Source: an uncultured Mollicutes bacterium
Lineage (GTDB): Bacteria > Bacillota_I > Bacilli_A > RFN20 > CAG-288
NCBI GenBank assembly: GCA_900539865.1
Contig: UQDS01000003.1
Location: 62,001-126,000 of the forward strand
Direction: 5' to 3'
DNA length: 64,000 bases
Shown piece after piece: positions 25,397 through 33,372 of the stretch; position 1 is the stretch's first letter, and each line of letters opens with the position of its first letter. The notes under the pieces were generated by a model that saw nothing but the letters and a program-made list of their open reading frames with translations, was not told where the DNA came from and did not search any database. A program made the translations under genes and the position numbers.

Positions 25397-26309
25397 AACA
25401 AATGCAATTGCACTTTTACAACCGCTTTTAAAATTAGATGAATATCAAAATGTAGAAGAAGTCCTCTTTCAAATTCACGAATCGTTAAACGCTTATTTAA
25501 AACCTTATAAAGATGAGGAAATTTTAGAAATCCGCAAGGCGTTGGAAGAATGGGGCGTAAACCTCTATCAAGATTTTTTAAATCGCATCATAAAAAATTA
25601 CCAAGAAAAACATTACGATACTGTCATTAAGTTATCGGAAAACCTCTATCGCTTGGCGACAAGACATGTCTTCATGCGCACCTGTTTGATGATTTACCCT
25701 CCCTTTTCTCCACGCTACTATTTAAACGACTTTGATCGTTATCTTTGCGAAATGCTCTATCCTGATGTTACAAATGAAATTCTTCCCTACGATTACATGA
25801 CACTTTACTTATATAGAGTCAAAGCCTATCAAGGCATGCAGCAAATAGATAAAGCATTAGAAACATTGCAACGCGCAATTGAGCTTGATCCCACAAGCAC
25901 AAAGCTTTATTTCTTAAAAGCCAACATCTTAAAAGACAAAGACTTAGAGGCGGCACATCAGGCGTTAAATGAAGCGTATCTCTATATCCACACACAAGAA
26001 GATTATTTTGCTTTTCTCAGCAAAAAAGCCATCTACTTTAAAATGTCCGGAGATGATCAAACTTATTTTCTTTTGAAAGACTTGATTGAAAAAGCAAACG
26101 GATCCTATCAAAAACTTCTTTCCTTGCCTCACCAAATCCTCAAAGAGAAGCGCATTCCTCTTTCTTTATCCAATGAAGTGTTACAAGTCATCCAAAAGAA
26201 TTATCAACTTGCTAAAGAAAAACACGAGGCGGAATCAGAAGAATATTTTTCCTCTTTGCTCTCTGATTTTTACTCCAATGAAGAAAGAAAACACATCTTA
26301 TCCGACTGA
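25380..26309 (+). CDS. TPR-like helical repeat protein, unknown function (second of tandem pair)
   Basis: A ~309-residue paralogue of the preceding protein. The clearest TPR is LYRVKAYQGMQQIDKALETL with QRAIELDPTSTKLYFLKANI after it, a classic AxxxGxxxxA-PxS pattern. Shared landmarks with the neighbour are the FFxxLSKKAxY-xxxxGD segment (FAFLSKKAIYFKMSGDD here, FNILSKKADYLEDDGD there) and a KxxIExAxGxY segment after it. The start at 25380 has AAGGAG 6 nt upstream and overlaps the previous stop; the longer frame to 25335 lies inside the first gene. It ends at a terminator region. Function unknown. Confidence 0.78.
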   Translation: MTQTDKTNAIALLQPLLKLDEYQNVEEVLFQIHESLNAYLKPYKDEEILEIRKALEEWGVNLYQDFLNRIIKNYQEKHYDTVIKLSENLYRLATRHVFMRTCLMIYPPFSPRYYLNDFDRYLCEMLYPDVTNEILPYDYMTLYLYRVKAYQGMQQIDKALETLQRAIELDPTSTKLYFLKANILKDKDLEAAHQALNEAYLYIHTQEDYFAFLSKKAIYFKMSGDDQTYFLLKDLIEKANGSYQKLLSLPHQILKEKRIPLSLSNEVLQVIQKNYQLAKEKHEAESEEYFSSLLSDFYSNEERKHILSD

Positions 26310-26376
26310 AAACACTTCTATATTTTTATTAGAAGTTTTCAATTGAAAAAGGCACGATTTAGTTCGTGCCTTTTTT
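26308..26376. terminator. Two stem-loops between convergent TPR pair and pyrG
   Basis: GAAAA-CTTCTA / TAGAAGTTTTC (26308-26340) is followed by AAAAAGGCACGA-TTTAGT-TCGTGCCTTTTTT (26346-26376). The second stem has A- and T-runs on both sides and serves both directions. Confidence 0.85.
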
Positions 26377-26377
26377 A

Positions 26378-27997
26378 TTATTTATCATTTTTTCTAGCTT
26401 TTTTATGATCGATTGCAGCAGCGACAAAGCCTTTAAATAACGGATGCGGTTTATCCGGTCTGGATTTAAACTCCGGATGCGCTTGCGTTGCGATGAAGAA
26501 CGGATGATTCTTCAACTCAATCATTTCAACAATGTGGTTGTCCGGTGAGAATCCAACAGGAATCAAACCTTCTTTGACAAATTGATTGCGATAATCGTTA
26601 TTGACCTCATAACGATGGCGATGACGTTCCGTAATCTCTGTCGCTCCATATAACTGTGCCGGTTTAGAGTCTTTCTTTAAAACACAGGGATAGGAGCCTA
26701 AGCGCATGGTGCCACCTAAATTGACAACATCATTTTGCTCTGGCATCAAAGCGATGACAGGATGCATTGTCGAAGGATCAAATTCTGTAGAGTGTGCATC
26801 TGCAAAACCTAAGACATCTCTAGCAAATTCAATGATGGCTGTCTGCATACCCAAACAAATTCCTAAATAGGGAACGTTGTTTTCTCTAGCATAACGTATG
26901 GCAGCGAGCATACCTTCAATACCACGAGAGCCAAAGCCACCCGGGACGATGATACCATCTGCTTCTCCTAAGATTTCAGCAGCGTTTTTATTAGTAATTG
27001 TCTCCGAATCAATCCAGAGTATTTCTACTTTTTTCTTATAGAACCAACCCGCCGCTCTCAATGCCTCATTGACAGAAATATAAGCATCATGTAAAGCGAC
27101 ATACTTACCTACCAAGGCAATTTTAACTTTATCGCGACTGGTGTGAATTCTTTCTACCAAATGAGTCCAAACCGTAAGATCCGGTGTCGGAGAAGGAATG
27201 TGAAGTGTTTCACAGACCGCTTGTGCGAGCTTTTCCTTTTCTAACATCAACGGAAGTTCATAGACCGATTCACAATCATAATTGGGAAGAACGTGATTAG
27301 GAGCAACGTTACAGAAAAGAGAAAGTTTATCGATGACATACTTAGGGATTTCATATTCGCTGCGGCAAACAACAATATCCGGTTGAATACCTAAAGACTG
27401 AAGTGTCTTTACTGCCATCTGAGTCGGCTTTGTTTTCAGCTCTTCACTCGCTCTTAAATAAGGAATCAAAGAGACGATGATAACACAGACATTTTCAGCG
27501 CCGACTTCCTGACGAAATTGACGAATCGCTTCAAAGAACGGCTGTGATTCAATATCGCCGATGGTGCCACCGATTTCAACAATCGTAATATTTGTTTCAT
27601 CTACAGTATAACTTCTATGGAAGCGGGATTTGATTTCATTTGTGACATGAGGAATGACTTGAACGGTACCACCGCCATAATCACCATGTCTTTCTTTGGC
27701 TAATACAGTTTCGTAAACTTTGCCGGTTGTAACATTGCACCCGCGATTCAAATTTTCGTCAATAAAGCGTTCGTAATGTCCTAAATCCAAATCAGTTTCG
27801 GTGCCATCCTCGGTGACAAAAACTTCGCCGTGTTGAATCGGAGACATTGTTCCTGGATCTACATTGAGATACGGGTCAAATTTTTGCATCGTGACTTTGT
27901 AGCCACGCGCTTTTAATAAACGCCCTAAAGAAGCGGCTGTTATCCCCTTACCCAAACCAGAGATTACGCCGCCTGTGACAAAGATATACTTTTCCAT
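26378..27997 (-). CDS. pyrG: CTP synthase
   Basis: Makes CTP from UTP, ATP and glutamine in the cytoplasm. The amidoligase domain opens with TGGVISGLGKGI (P-loop) and includes VEIGGTIGDIES; the class I glutamine amidotransferase half has the GICLGMQ nucleophile Cys and a C-terminal ATQAHPEFKSRP with the catalytic His and Glu. At 539 residues it is full length. The ribosome site GAGG lies before the ATG. The DarB-like CBS gene is 11 bp upstream and co-directional, an uncommon partner that may tie nucleotide supply to signalling. It ends at a bidirectional terminator. Confidence 0.98.
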   Translation of the reverse strand: MEKYIFVTGGVISGLGKGITAASLGRLLKARGYKVTMQKFDPYLNVDPGTMSPIQHGEVFVTEDGTETDLDLGHYERFIDENLNRGCNVTTGKVYETVLAKERHGDYGGGTVQVIPHVTNEIKSRFHRSYTVDETNITIVEIGGTIGDIESQPFFEAIRQFRQEVGAENVCVIIVSLIPYLRASEELKTKPTQMAVKTLQSLGIQPDIVVCRSEYEIPKYVIDKLSLFCNVAPNHVLPNYDCESVYELPLMLEKEKLAQAVCETLHIPSPTPDLTVWTHLVERIHTSRDKVKIALVGKYVALHDAYISVNEALRAAGWFYKKKVEILWIDSETITNKNAAEILGEADGIIVPGGFGSRGIEGMLAAIRYARENNVPYLGICLGMQTAIIEFARDVLGFADAHSTEFDPSTMHPVIALMPEQNDVVNLGGTMRLGSYPCVLKKDSKPAQLYGATEITERHRHRYEVNNDYRNQFVKEGLIPVGFSPDNHIVEMIELKNHPFFIATQAHPEFKSRPDKPHPLFKGFVAAAIDHKKARKNDK

Positions 27998-28008
27998 AGT
28001 GATTTACC

Positions 28009-28419
28009 TCAATCAATTTTCTTCGAATCTTTTAAAAACCAACTGATAATTGCTTTTCTTGTAACAATTCCCATAAAAATGCCGTGATCATCTAAAACAG
28101 GGACAAAGTTTTGAGCCATTGCTAAATTAAGAAGATCCTCCATTTTGGCATCGAAGCGAATCGCTTCGAATTTTCTACGGACCGGAACTTCCATAATATT
28201 CGTATTTTCTGCGCGTTTGAAGTTCATACCGAATTGGTCTTTGATATACCAAAACAAATCACCTTCGGCAACCGCCGATAAGAACTTCCCGTCTCTGCTT
28301 AAGACCGGAATTGCTGCATAGCCTCGATTTTGTAACTTTTCAACCACTTGTCGCAATGTGAAGTCTTCTTCCACATAGGCAACTTGGCTTTTAGGAATTA
28401 AAAAAAACAAAATATTCAT
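28009..28419 (-). CDS. CBS-pair protein, DarB/CbpA-like
   Basis: A 136-residue protein consisting of two CBS motifs, which bind adenine nucleotides at their interface. The first contains LQNRGYAAIPVLSRDGKFLSA and the second AMAQNFVPVLDDHGIFMGIV followed by TRKA (each cited in part). Size, the lone CBS pair and the xGYxAIPVLD-like first motif match DarB (YkuL) of Bacillus and CbpA of Listeria, which bind cyclic-di-AMP. The ligand is inferred. No Shine-Dalgarno is visible and a -10 (TATAAT) lies only 9 nt before the ATG, so translation may be leaderless. It precedes pyrG in an operon. Confidence 0.82.
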   Translation of the reverse strand: MNILFFLIPKSQVAYVEEDFTLRQVVEKLQNRGYAAIPVLSRDGKFLSAVAEGDLFWYIKDQFGMNFKRAENTNIMEVPVRRKFEAIRFDAKMEDLLNLAMAQNFVPVLDDHGIFMGIVTRKAIISWFLKDSKKID

Positions 28420-28428
28420 ACGAATTTA

Positions 28429-28434
28429 ATTATA
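28429..28434 (-). promoter_or_regulatory. -10 element of the CBS-pyrG operon, close to the start codon
   Basis: TATAAT on the minus strand with a weak TTTATA 18 nt upstream. The nine-base gap to the ATG leaves room for at most two or three bases of leader. Confidence 0.5.
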
Positions 28435-28620
28435 TCTCTTTTCTATGCTTACTATAAAGTAAAAAAAATAAAAAAGGCAAGAATTGAATATTCTTTGTCT
28501 TTCTGTCACACTGCTTGTTAAAAAAGGTATATTAGATTAATTATACAAAATTCAGCGCAAAATTATAAGACTATATTTTCGATTGCTGTTTCTCTATAAT
28601 TTTCCGTTGGGAACCATTTC

Positions 28621-30036
28621 ATGGAGCTATTAAACTACGATGTCACTATTATCGGCGCAGGTCCCGCTGGCATCTTTACCGCATTGAAACTCAATGACAA
28701 CAGACCTGATTTAAAAATTCTTATCGTCGACATGGGAAGAGATATTGCTTCCCGCGTTTGTCCTGCGAGAAAAACAGGGGTTTGCGCACATTGCAAGCCT
28801 TGCGCTATCGTTTCCGGTTGGTCGGGAGCTGGTGCTTTTTCCGATGGAAAACTCTCGCTTTCCGATGAGGTAGGTGGACATTTAAATGAATATGTCGGTC
28901 ACGATAAAGCCATGGAGCTCATTCAAGAAGCGGATCGTTATTATTTGCGATTTGGAGCCGATGAAACCATTGAAGGTTTAGACGACAAACGAGTCGATGA
29001 AATCGCTTATGAAGCAAGCAAACACAATATTAAATTGATCCGTTGTCCTATTAGACACTTAGGAACCGAACGTGCGACTAGTGTCTTAGGTGGCATGTAT
29101 GATGAGTTGATAAAAAATAAAAATATCTCTTTTATGCCACTGACAGAAGCAAAAGACATCCTTGTTAAAGATAATAAAGTCGTTGGTGTGACTGTTCAGC
29201 CTTATCACAAAGATCTTATCGAAGTTCGCTCTTCTAAAGTTGTAATCGCACCGGGAAGAGGTGGCGCTGAATGGTTGGAAAAAGTCGCTAAAAATTTACA
29301 TTTAGAAACTTGCAATAACGAAGTGGATATCGGCGTTCGTGTCGAAGTCCCTAACTCAGTGATGGACCATGTCACCAAAGATCTTTATGAAGCGAAGATG
29401 GTCTATTATGGAGACACCTATGAAAATAAAGTAAGAACTTTTTGCATGAATCCGGGTGGTGTCGTTTCGGAAGAACATTATGAGAACGGACTCGCTGTTG
29501 TCAACGGTCATAGTTACGGTGATAAAAGCAAGTGGACAGAAAACACAAATTTTGCAGTTTTAGTCTCCACCAAGTTTACCGAGCCTTTCCGTCAACCGAT
29601 AGAATACGGCCAATATATTGCTCGACTTGCCAACATGCTCACCGGTGGACCAATTATGGTTCAACGCCTTGGCGATTTATTAAAGGGAAGAAGAACAACC
29701 GCGGAACGTCTTGCCAAATCGACAACAGTCCCGACATTAAAAACCGCAGTTCCCGGCGATTTATCTTTTGTCTTGCCCCCTCGTTTCCTCACCTCTATTG
29801 TCGAAGCTTTAAAAGCCTATGATCACGTTTGCCCCGGTTTGTTTAGCAAAAACACTCTTTTATATGGTGTCGAAGTCAAATTCTACTCTTCCAAAATCAA
29901 CGTAGATTCTCACCTTATGACAAAGATTGATGGCCTTTACACCATCGGTGATGGCGCCGGTATTACCAGAGGTTTGATGCAAGCAAGCGCCGCAGGTATT
30001 TTTGTCGCTGAAGACATCTTAAATCAATTGAAATAA
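28621..30036 (+). CDS. FAD-dependent dehydrogenase, COG2509-type
   Basis: A 471-residue flavoprotein of unknown substrate. The N-terminal dinucleotide fold has IIGAGPAGIFTALKL with an acidic end of strand 2 (IVDMGRD). A cysteine-rich motif CPARKTGVCAHCKPC follows and is characteristic of this family; it may hold a redox or metal centre. The C-terminal FAD-binding segment GLYTIGDGAGITRGLMQASA is typical. The middle region has the APGRGGAEWL element. The -10 TATAAT (28595-28600) is 20 bases before the ATG, leaving a short leader with only a weak GGGA site. Family members are widespread in anaerobes; the role is not established. Confidence 0.88.
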   Translation: MELLNYDVTIIGAGPAGIFTALKLNDNRPDLKILIVDMGRDIASRVCPARKTGVCAHCKPCAIVSGWSGAGAFSDGKLSLSDEVGGHLNEYVGHDKAMELIQEADRYYLRFGADETIEGLDDKRVDEIAYEASKHNIKLIRCPIRHLGTERATSVLGGMYDELIKNKNISFMPLTEAKDILVKDNKVVGVTVQPYHKDLIEVRSSKVVIAPGRGGAEWLEKVAKNLHLETCNNEVDIGVRVEVPNSVMDHVTKDLYEAKMVYYGDTYENKVRTFCMNPGGVVSEEHYENGLAVVNGHSYGDKSKWTENTNFAVLVSTKFTEPFRQPIEYGQYIARLANMLTGGPIMVQRLGDLLKGRRTTAERLAKSTTVPTLKTAVPGDLSFVLPPRFLTSIVEALKAYDHVCPGLFSKNTLLYGVEVKFYSSKINVDSHLMTKIDGLYTIGDGAGITRGLMQASAAGIFVAEDILNQLK

Positions 30037-30153
30037 TCAATTTTTTTCTTTGAGAACGCTTTTACAACGAAGTAATACTTTTGTCCCCTACTATATGTAT
30101 ACAAAATAACATAGTTTATTTATAATATTACTTGTTATACGGAGGTTCCCAAA

Positions 30154-31770
30154 ATGACTGAAAATAAAAAGAAAAATTTTTACATCACTACACCGATTTA
30201 TTACGCTTCTGGCAACATTCACATCGGTCACACTTATTGCTGCGTTGTCTCTGACACCATTGCAAGATATAAACGTCTTGCCGGTTACAACGTCCGCTTC
30301 ATGACAGGTTCAGATGAACACGGTCAAAAGATTCAAGAAAAGGCAATTGCGGCCAATATGGAACCTCAGGCTTATGTCGATAAAATCGCCGACTCTTTTA
30401 AAGAAGTTTGGAAAGCAATGGATATTTCCTATGACTACTATGTCAGAACAACAGACCCCAGCCATGTCGCTTTGGTCCAAAAGGTCTTCTCAGAACTTTT
30501 AGAAAAAGGTCACATCTATTTAGGCGAATACAAAGGCTGGTATTGTACACCTTGTGAAACATTCTGGAGTGATAGCCAGTGTGAAACAAATGAAAAGGGG
30601 GAACATCTTTGCCCCGATTGTCATCGCCCTGTACACTTAGACTCTGAACAAGCCTACTTCCTCAATGTCAAAGCGTTCGGAAATTGGCTTATGGAATATT
30701 ATCAAGAGCACCCGAATTTCTTCTCTGCTGACAAAATGAACGAGATGATCAACACCTTCCTCAAACCCGGTTTAGAAGATCTTTGTATCACAAGAACCTC
30801 TTTCACCTGGGGTGTTCCGACCAAAGAAGATCCTAAGCATGTCGTCTATGTTTGGATTGACGCTTTACTCAACTATATCTCTGCTCTTGGATACAAGACA
30901 GAAGATGAAGAATTGATGAAGACTTTCTGGGGAGAAGACACCGAAATTCTTCAACTTATCGGTAGAGACATCACCCGTTTCCATACAATCTATTGGCCGA
31001 TTCTTTTAAAGATGTTAGGCTTAAGAGAACCAGATAAGATCTTGGTTCACGGTTTGCTTTTGACAAAGAGCGGAGTCAAGCTTTCTAAATCTTTAGGCAA
31101 TGCAATTTCTCCCTATCCCTTAATTGAACGCTATAGTGTCGATGCTCTTCGTTATTACATTGTCCGTGAAATCGAATTAGGAAGCGATGGCAACTTTACC
31201 CCGACACAATTTGTCGACCGCATCAATTCCGATCTTGCTAACTCCTATGGTAATTTAGTCAACCGCACTCTCTCGATGATGAACAAATATTTCGACGGCA
31301 TCATCCCGGAATACAAAGAACCCACCAACGACTTCACCAAGAAACTTTACCAAGACATGGAAGATAAACTCGTTTCCTACAACGAATACATGGAGAATTA
31401 TCAGATTACGCAAGGCGCAGAAAAAGCGATTGAATTGATCAATCTCGGAAATAAATATTTCGATGATATCGCTCCTTGGACACAGGCGAAGAACGAAAAT
31501 ATAGAACTCTTACAAGAATGTCTTTATGCTGCAAGCGAAGTCATTCGTATCGGCTCTATCATTCTCTCTCCGATGCTTGTCGAAAAATCTCAGGACGCTC
31601 TTGATCAGGAAAATGTTCCTGCAGAGTTAAGAACCTTAGAGTCCACTCACACCATCGGTAAACTCTCTTCTATTCACATCAATGAACTTCGCGCTCTCTT
31701 CCCTCGTTTAAAGAAAGAAGACGAAGTGAAATTCCTCACCGAACTCATTGATGGACCGTTAGATAAATAA
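30154..31770 (+). CDS. metG: Methionyl-tRNA synthetase
   Basis: Charges tRNA-Met. The class I signatures are present: SGNIHIGHTY (HIGH) near residue 20 and VKLSKSLGN (KMSKS equivalent) near 310. A zinc knuckle between them has CTPC and CPDC pairs. The C-terminal anticodon-binding helices are present, but the 538-residue protein ends there and lacks the Arc1p-like tRNA-binding domain found in longer bacterial forms. GGAGG lies upstream of the ATG. No T-box was found in the 117-base upstream gap. It ends at a strong terminator. Confidence 0.97.
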   Translation: MTENKKKNFYITTPIYYASGNIHIGHTYCCVVSDTIARYKRLAGYNVRFMTGSDEHGQKIQEKAIAANMEPQAYVDKIADSFKEVWKAMDISYDYYVRTTDPSHVALVQKVFSELLEKGHIYLGEYKGWYCTPCETFWSDSQCETNEKGEHLCPDCHRPVHLDSEQAYFLNVKAFGNWLMEYYQEHPNFFSADKMNEMINTFLKPGLEDLCITRTSFTWGVPTKEDPKHVVYVWIDALLNYISALGYKTEDEELMKTFWGEDTEILQLIGRDITRFHTIYWPILLKMLGLREPDKILVHGLLLTKSGVKLSKSLGNAISPYPLIERYSVDALRYYIVREIELGSDGNFTPTQFVDRINSDLANSYGNLVNRTLSMMNKYFDGIIPEYKEPTNDFTKKLYQDMEDKLVSYNEYMENYQITQGAEKAIELINLGNKYFDDIAPWTQAKNENIELLQECLYAASEVIRIGSIILSPMLVEKSQDALDQENVPAELRTLESTHTIGKLSSIHINELRALFPRLKKEDEVKFLTELIDGPLDK

Positions 31771-31774
31771 AGGA

Positions 31775-31804
31775 AATCCTCTTGTGCAAACAAGAGGATT
31801 TTTT
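31775..31804 (+). terminator. Intrinsic terminator of metG
   Basis: AAATCCTCTTG-TGCAAA-CAAGAGGATTT followed by TTTT. Confidence 0.9.
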
Positions 31805-31808
31805 AACA

Positions 31809-31834
31809 CAAAAAAACGCAGCTTTTATCGCTGC
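31809..31834 (-). terminator. Intrinsic terminator of the 31841-32488 gene
   Basis: GCAGC/GCTGC stem around a short AT-rich loop, followed on the minus strand by a run of seven or more T. Confidence 0.7.
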
Positions 31835-31840
31835 ATTATT

Positions 31841-32488
31841 TTAAAGATTTGTTAAGAATGGATTTTGTTTCTTTTCTACATCGATGCGAGTGATTTGACC
31901 ATGTCCCGGATAGACAACAAGGTAATCGCCGAGAGAAAGAACCTTTTTTAGACTGCTTTCTACTTTCGAAAGATCGCTTGTCGGAAGATCTGTTCTTCCG
32001 ATAGAGCCTTTAAATAAAGTATCTCCTGTAAAGAGCGCGTTGTCATCTTCAAAAAGATAACAGACACTTCCTTCCGTATGAAAAGGTGTATGAACCACAC
32101 GAATGCGGAAGTCTTTCATATGCAATTCTTGATTGTCTTCCACCGGTATTGTCTGCACGTTGACCTGAACTTTTTCATTCATCATTAAGGACGAGTTGAT
32201 CAAAGGATCTTTCAACAGGGGCATATCTTCTTGTGCTAAATAGACAGGTATGTCATATTTGCTGCGATAATGTTTCATGAACTTTGTAAGTCCACGGATA
32301 TGATCAAAGTGAGCATGCGTCAATAAAACGGCTTCTACTTTCTCATAATGAGAATCGATGTAGTCATAAATAGAATCATCCGTTGATCCAATATCCACTA
32401 CAACGCATCTTCCACCGATCTTTCCAACGACATAGGTGTTGGCGGAAAACTCGGTCGGCTTATCATCAAACTTAAATATTTTGACCAT
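31841..32488 (-). CDS. Metallo-beta-lactamase-fold hydrolase (glyoxalase II-like)
   Basis: A 215-residue binuclear metal hydrolase of the YcbL/YqgX type. The metal motif THAHFDHIRGL lies near residue 77. The second His is in HTPFHTEGSVCYL, the Asp in ALFTGDTLFKGSIGRTDL, and the last His in YPGHGQITRI. This class acts on glutathione- or bacillithiol-like thioesters or on other esters; the substrate here is unknown. GGGAG lies before the ATG. It is monocistronic with its own terminator. Confidence 0.92.
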   Translation of the reverse strand: MVKIFKFDDKPTEFSANTYVVGKIGGRCVVVDIGSTDDSIYDYIDSHYEKVEAVLLTHAHFDHIRGLTKFMKHYRSKYDIPVYLAQEDMPLLKDPLINSSLMMNEKVQVNVQTIPVEDNQELHMKDFRIRVVHTPFHTEGSVCYLFEDDNALFTGDTLFKGSIGRTDLPTSDLSKVESSLKKVLSLGDYLVVYPGHGQITRIDVEKKQNPFLTNL

Positions 32489-32613
32489 AGATCGTACTCC
32501 CTTATATCATTATACTGAAAACCGAAAAGAATAGCATATAAAGAAATCACTTTTATAATTTTGTTATTTTCGTTATAATGTATACGTATTTTTAAAAAGA
32601 AGAAGGTAATCAC

Positions 32614-32862
32614 ATGGCTAACGAAGAATATTACGTTGAAGAAAAAAAGATTGATGGCATCTTATTGCTCTTGTTATTCACTGTCGGATGGTTAGGTTTT
32701 GAAAAGTTCTATGCCGGCAAAACTTTCAGAAGATCTTGGAAGTTCTGGTTGGTCAAATTCCTCTATTGTTTGATCGGCGTCGGTTTGATTTGGAATATTT
32801 TTGATATTGTTCAAGCGTTCCGTAAAAAATACCAGCTCGATTTCAGAGAATATTTCCGCTAA
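32614..32862 (+). CDS. TM2-domain membrane protein
   Basis: An 82-residue protein. After 12 mostly acidic residues come two membrane helices (ILLLLLFTVGWLGFEKFYAG and FWLVKFLYCLIGVGLIWNIF) joined by a short turn with GKTFRRSWK, the arrangement of TM2 domains, where the turn usually begins with GxHRFYxG. A basic tail follows. A perfect TATAAT (32574-32579) lies upstream. Function of the family in bacteria is unknown. Confidence 0.82.
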   Translation: MANEEYYVEEKKIDGILLLLLFTVGWLGFEKFYAGKTFRRSWKFWLVKFLYCLIGVGLIWNIFDIVQAFRKKYQLDFREYFR

Positions 32863-32923
32863 GCATTATTTAACACACCCTCTCTCTCTTGTGATAGAAT
32901 ACAAGTAATGGAGGATTTCCCGT

Positions 32924-33286
32924 ATGGAAGTTAGATTCTACAAAAACAAAGAAACAAAAGAAGTCGTTCTCTCTCTTGAAAAAATCGAAGATGCAAACAT
33001 GCTTGAATTGAAGGCCAATGACACCGATGCTGCTTTAGAAAAGCACGTCCCTGTTGTCGAAATCAACGGCAATCACGTTCACGCTGTTGTCGGCTCTGTG
33101 CTTCATCCGATGACTGAGCCTCACTACATCGATTTCATCGCTTTGGTCACTGATCAAAAGGCTGAACTTAAGAGATTAGATCACACTGGCGCTCCGGAAG
33201 CTGATTTTGAATTAGCCGAAGGTGAAAAGGTTGTTGCAGTATATGAATTCTGCAATCTCCACGGCCTTTGGGTTAAAACTATCTAA
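32924..33286 (+). CDS. Superoxide reductase, class III-like (no desulforedoxin centre)
   Basis: Reduces superoxide to peroxide without releasing oxygen, in the cytoplasm of anaerobes. The iron site is complete: E39-K40-H41 (EKHVP, with the catalytic Glu and Lys), H61 (HPM), H67 (HYI), C110 and H113 (CNLHG). The N-terminal 35 residues align with the desulforedoxin domain of desulfoferrodoxin (FYK...), but all its cysteines are gone: C110 is the only Cys in the protein. This is the pattern of class III enzymes such as that of Treponema. An extended -10 (TGATAGAAT, hexamer 32895-32900) and GGAGG precede the ATG. Confidence 0.93.
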   Translation: MEVRFYKNKETKEVVLSLEKIEDANMLELKANDTDAALEKHVPVVEINGNHVHAVVGSVLHPMTEPHYIDFIALVTDQKAELKRLDHTGAPEADFELAEGEKVVAVYEFCNLHGLWVKTI

Positions 33287-33290
33287 AGTA

Positions 33291-33320
33291 AAACCGCTTG
33301 CTTTCGCAGGCGGTTTTTTT
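33291..33320 (+). terminator. Intrinsic terminator of the superoxide reductase gene
   Basis: AAACCGC-TGC-TTTC-GCA-GCGGTTT followed by TTTT. Confidence 0.9.
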
Positions 33321-33372
33321 ATTTGAATTTTCAAATGTTGAAGAAGCAACGTTCCTCTTTTATATGCTTAAA

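Noticed and set aside
30050..30066. cre-like sequence TGAGAACGCTTTTA upstream of metG
   Set aside because: Fails the terminal CA of the consensus and a metG target makes little sense.
30037..30153. T-box leader for metG
   Set aside because: The gap is only 117 bases and lacks the T-box sequence and specifier stem.
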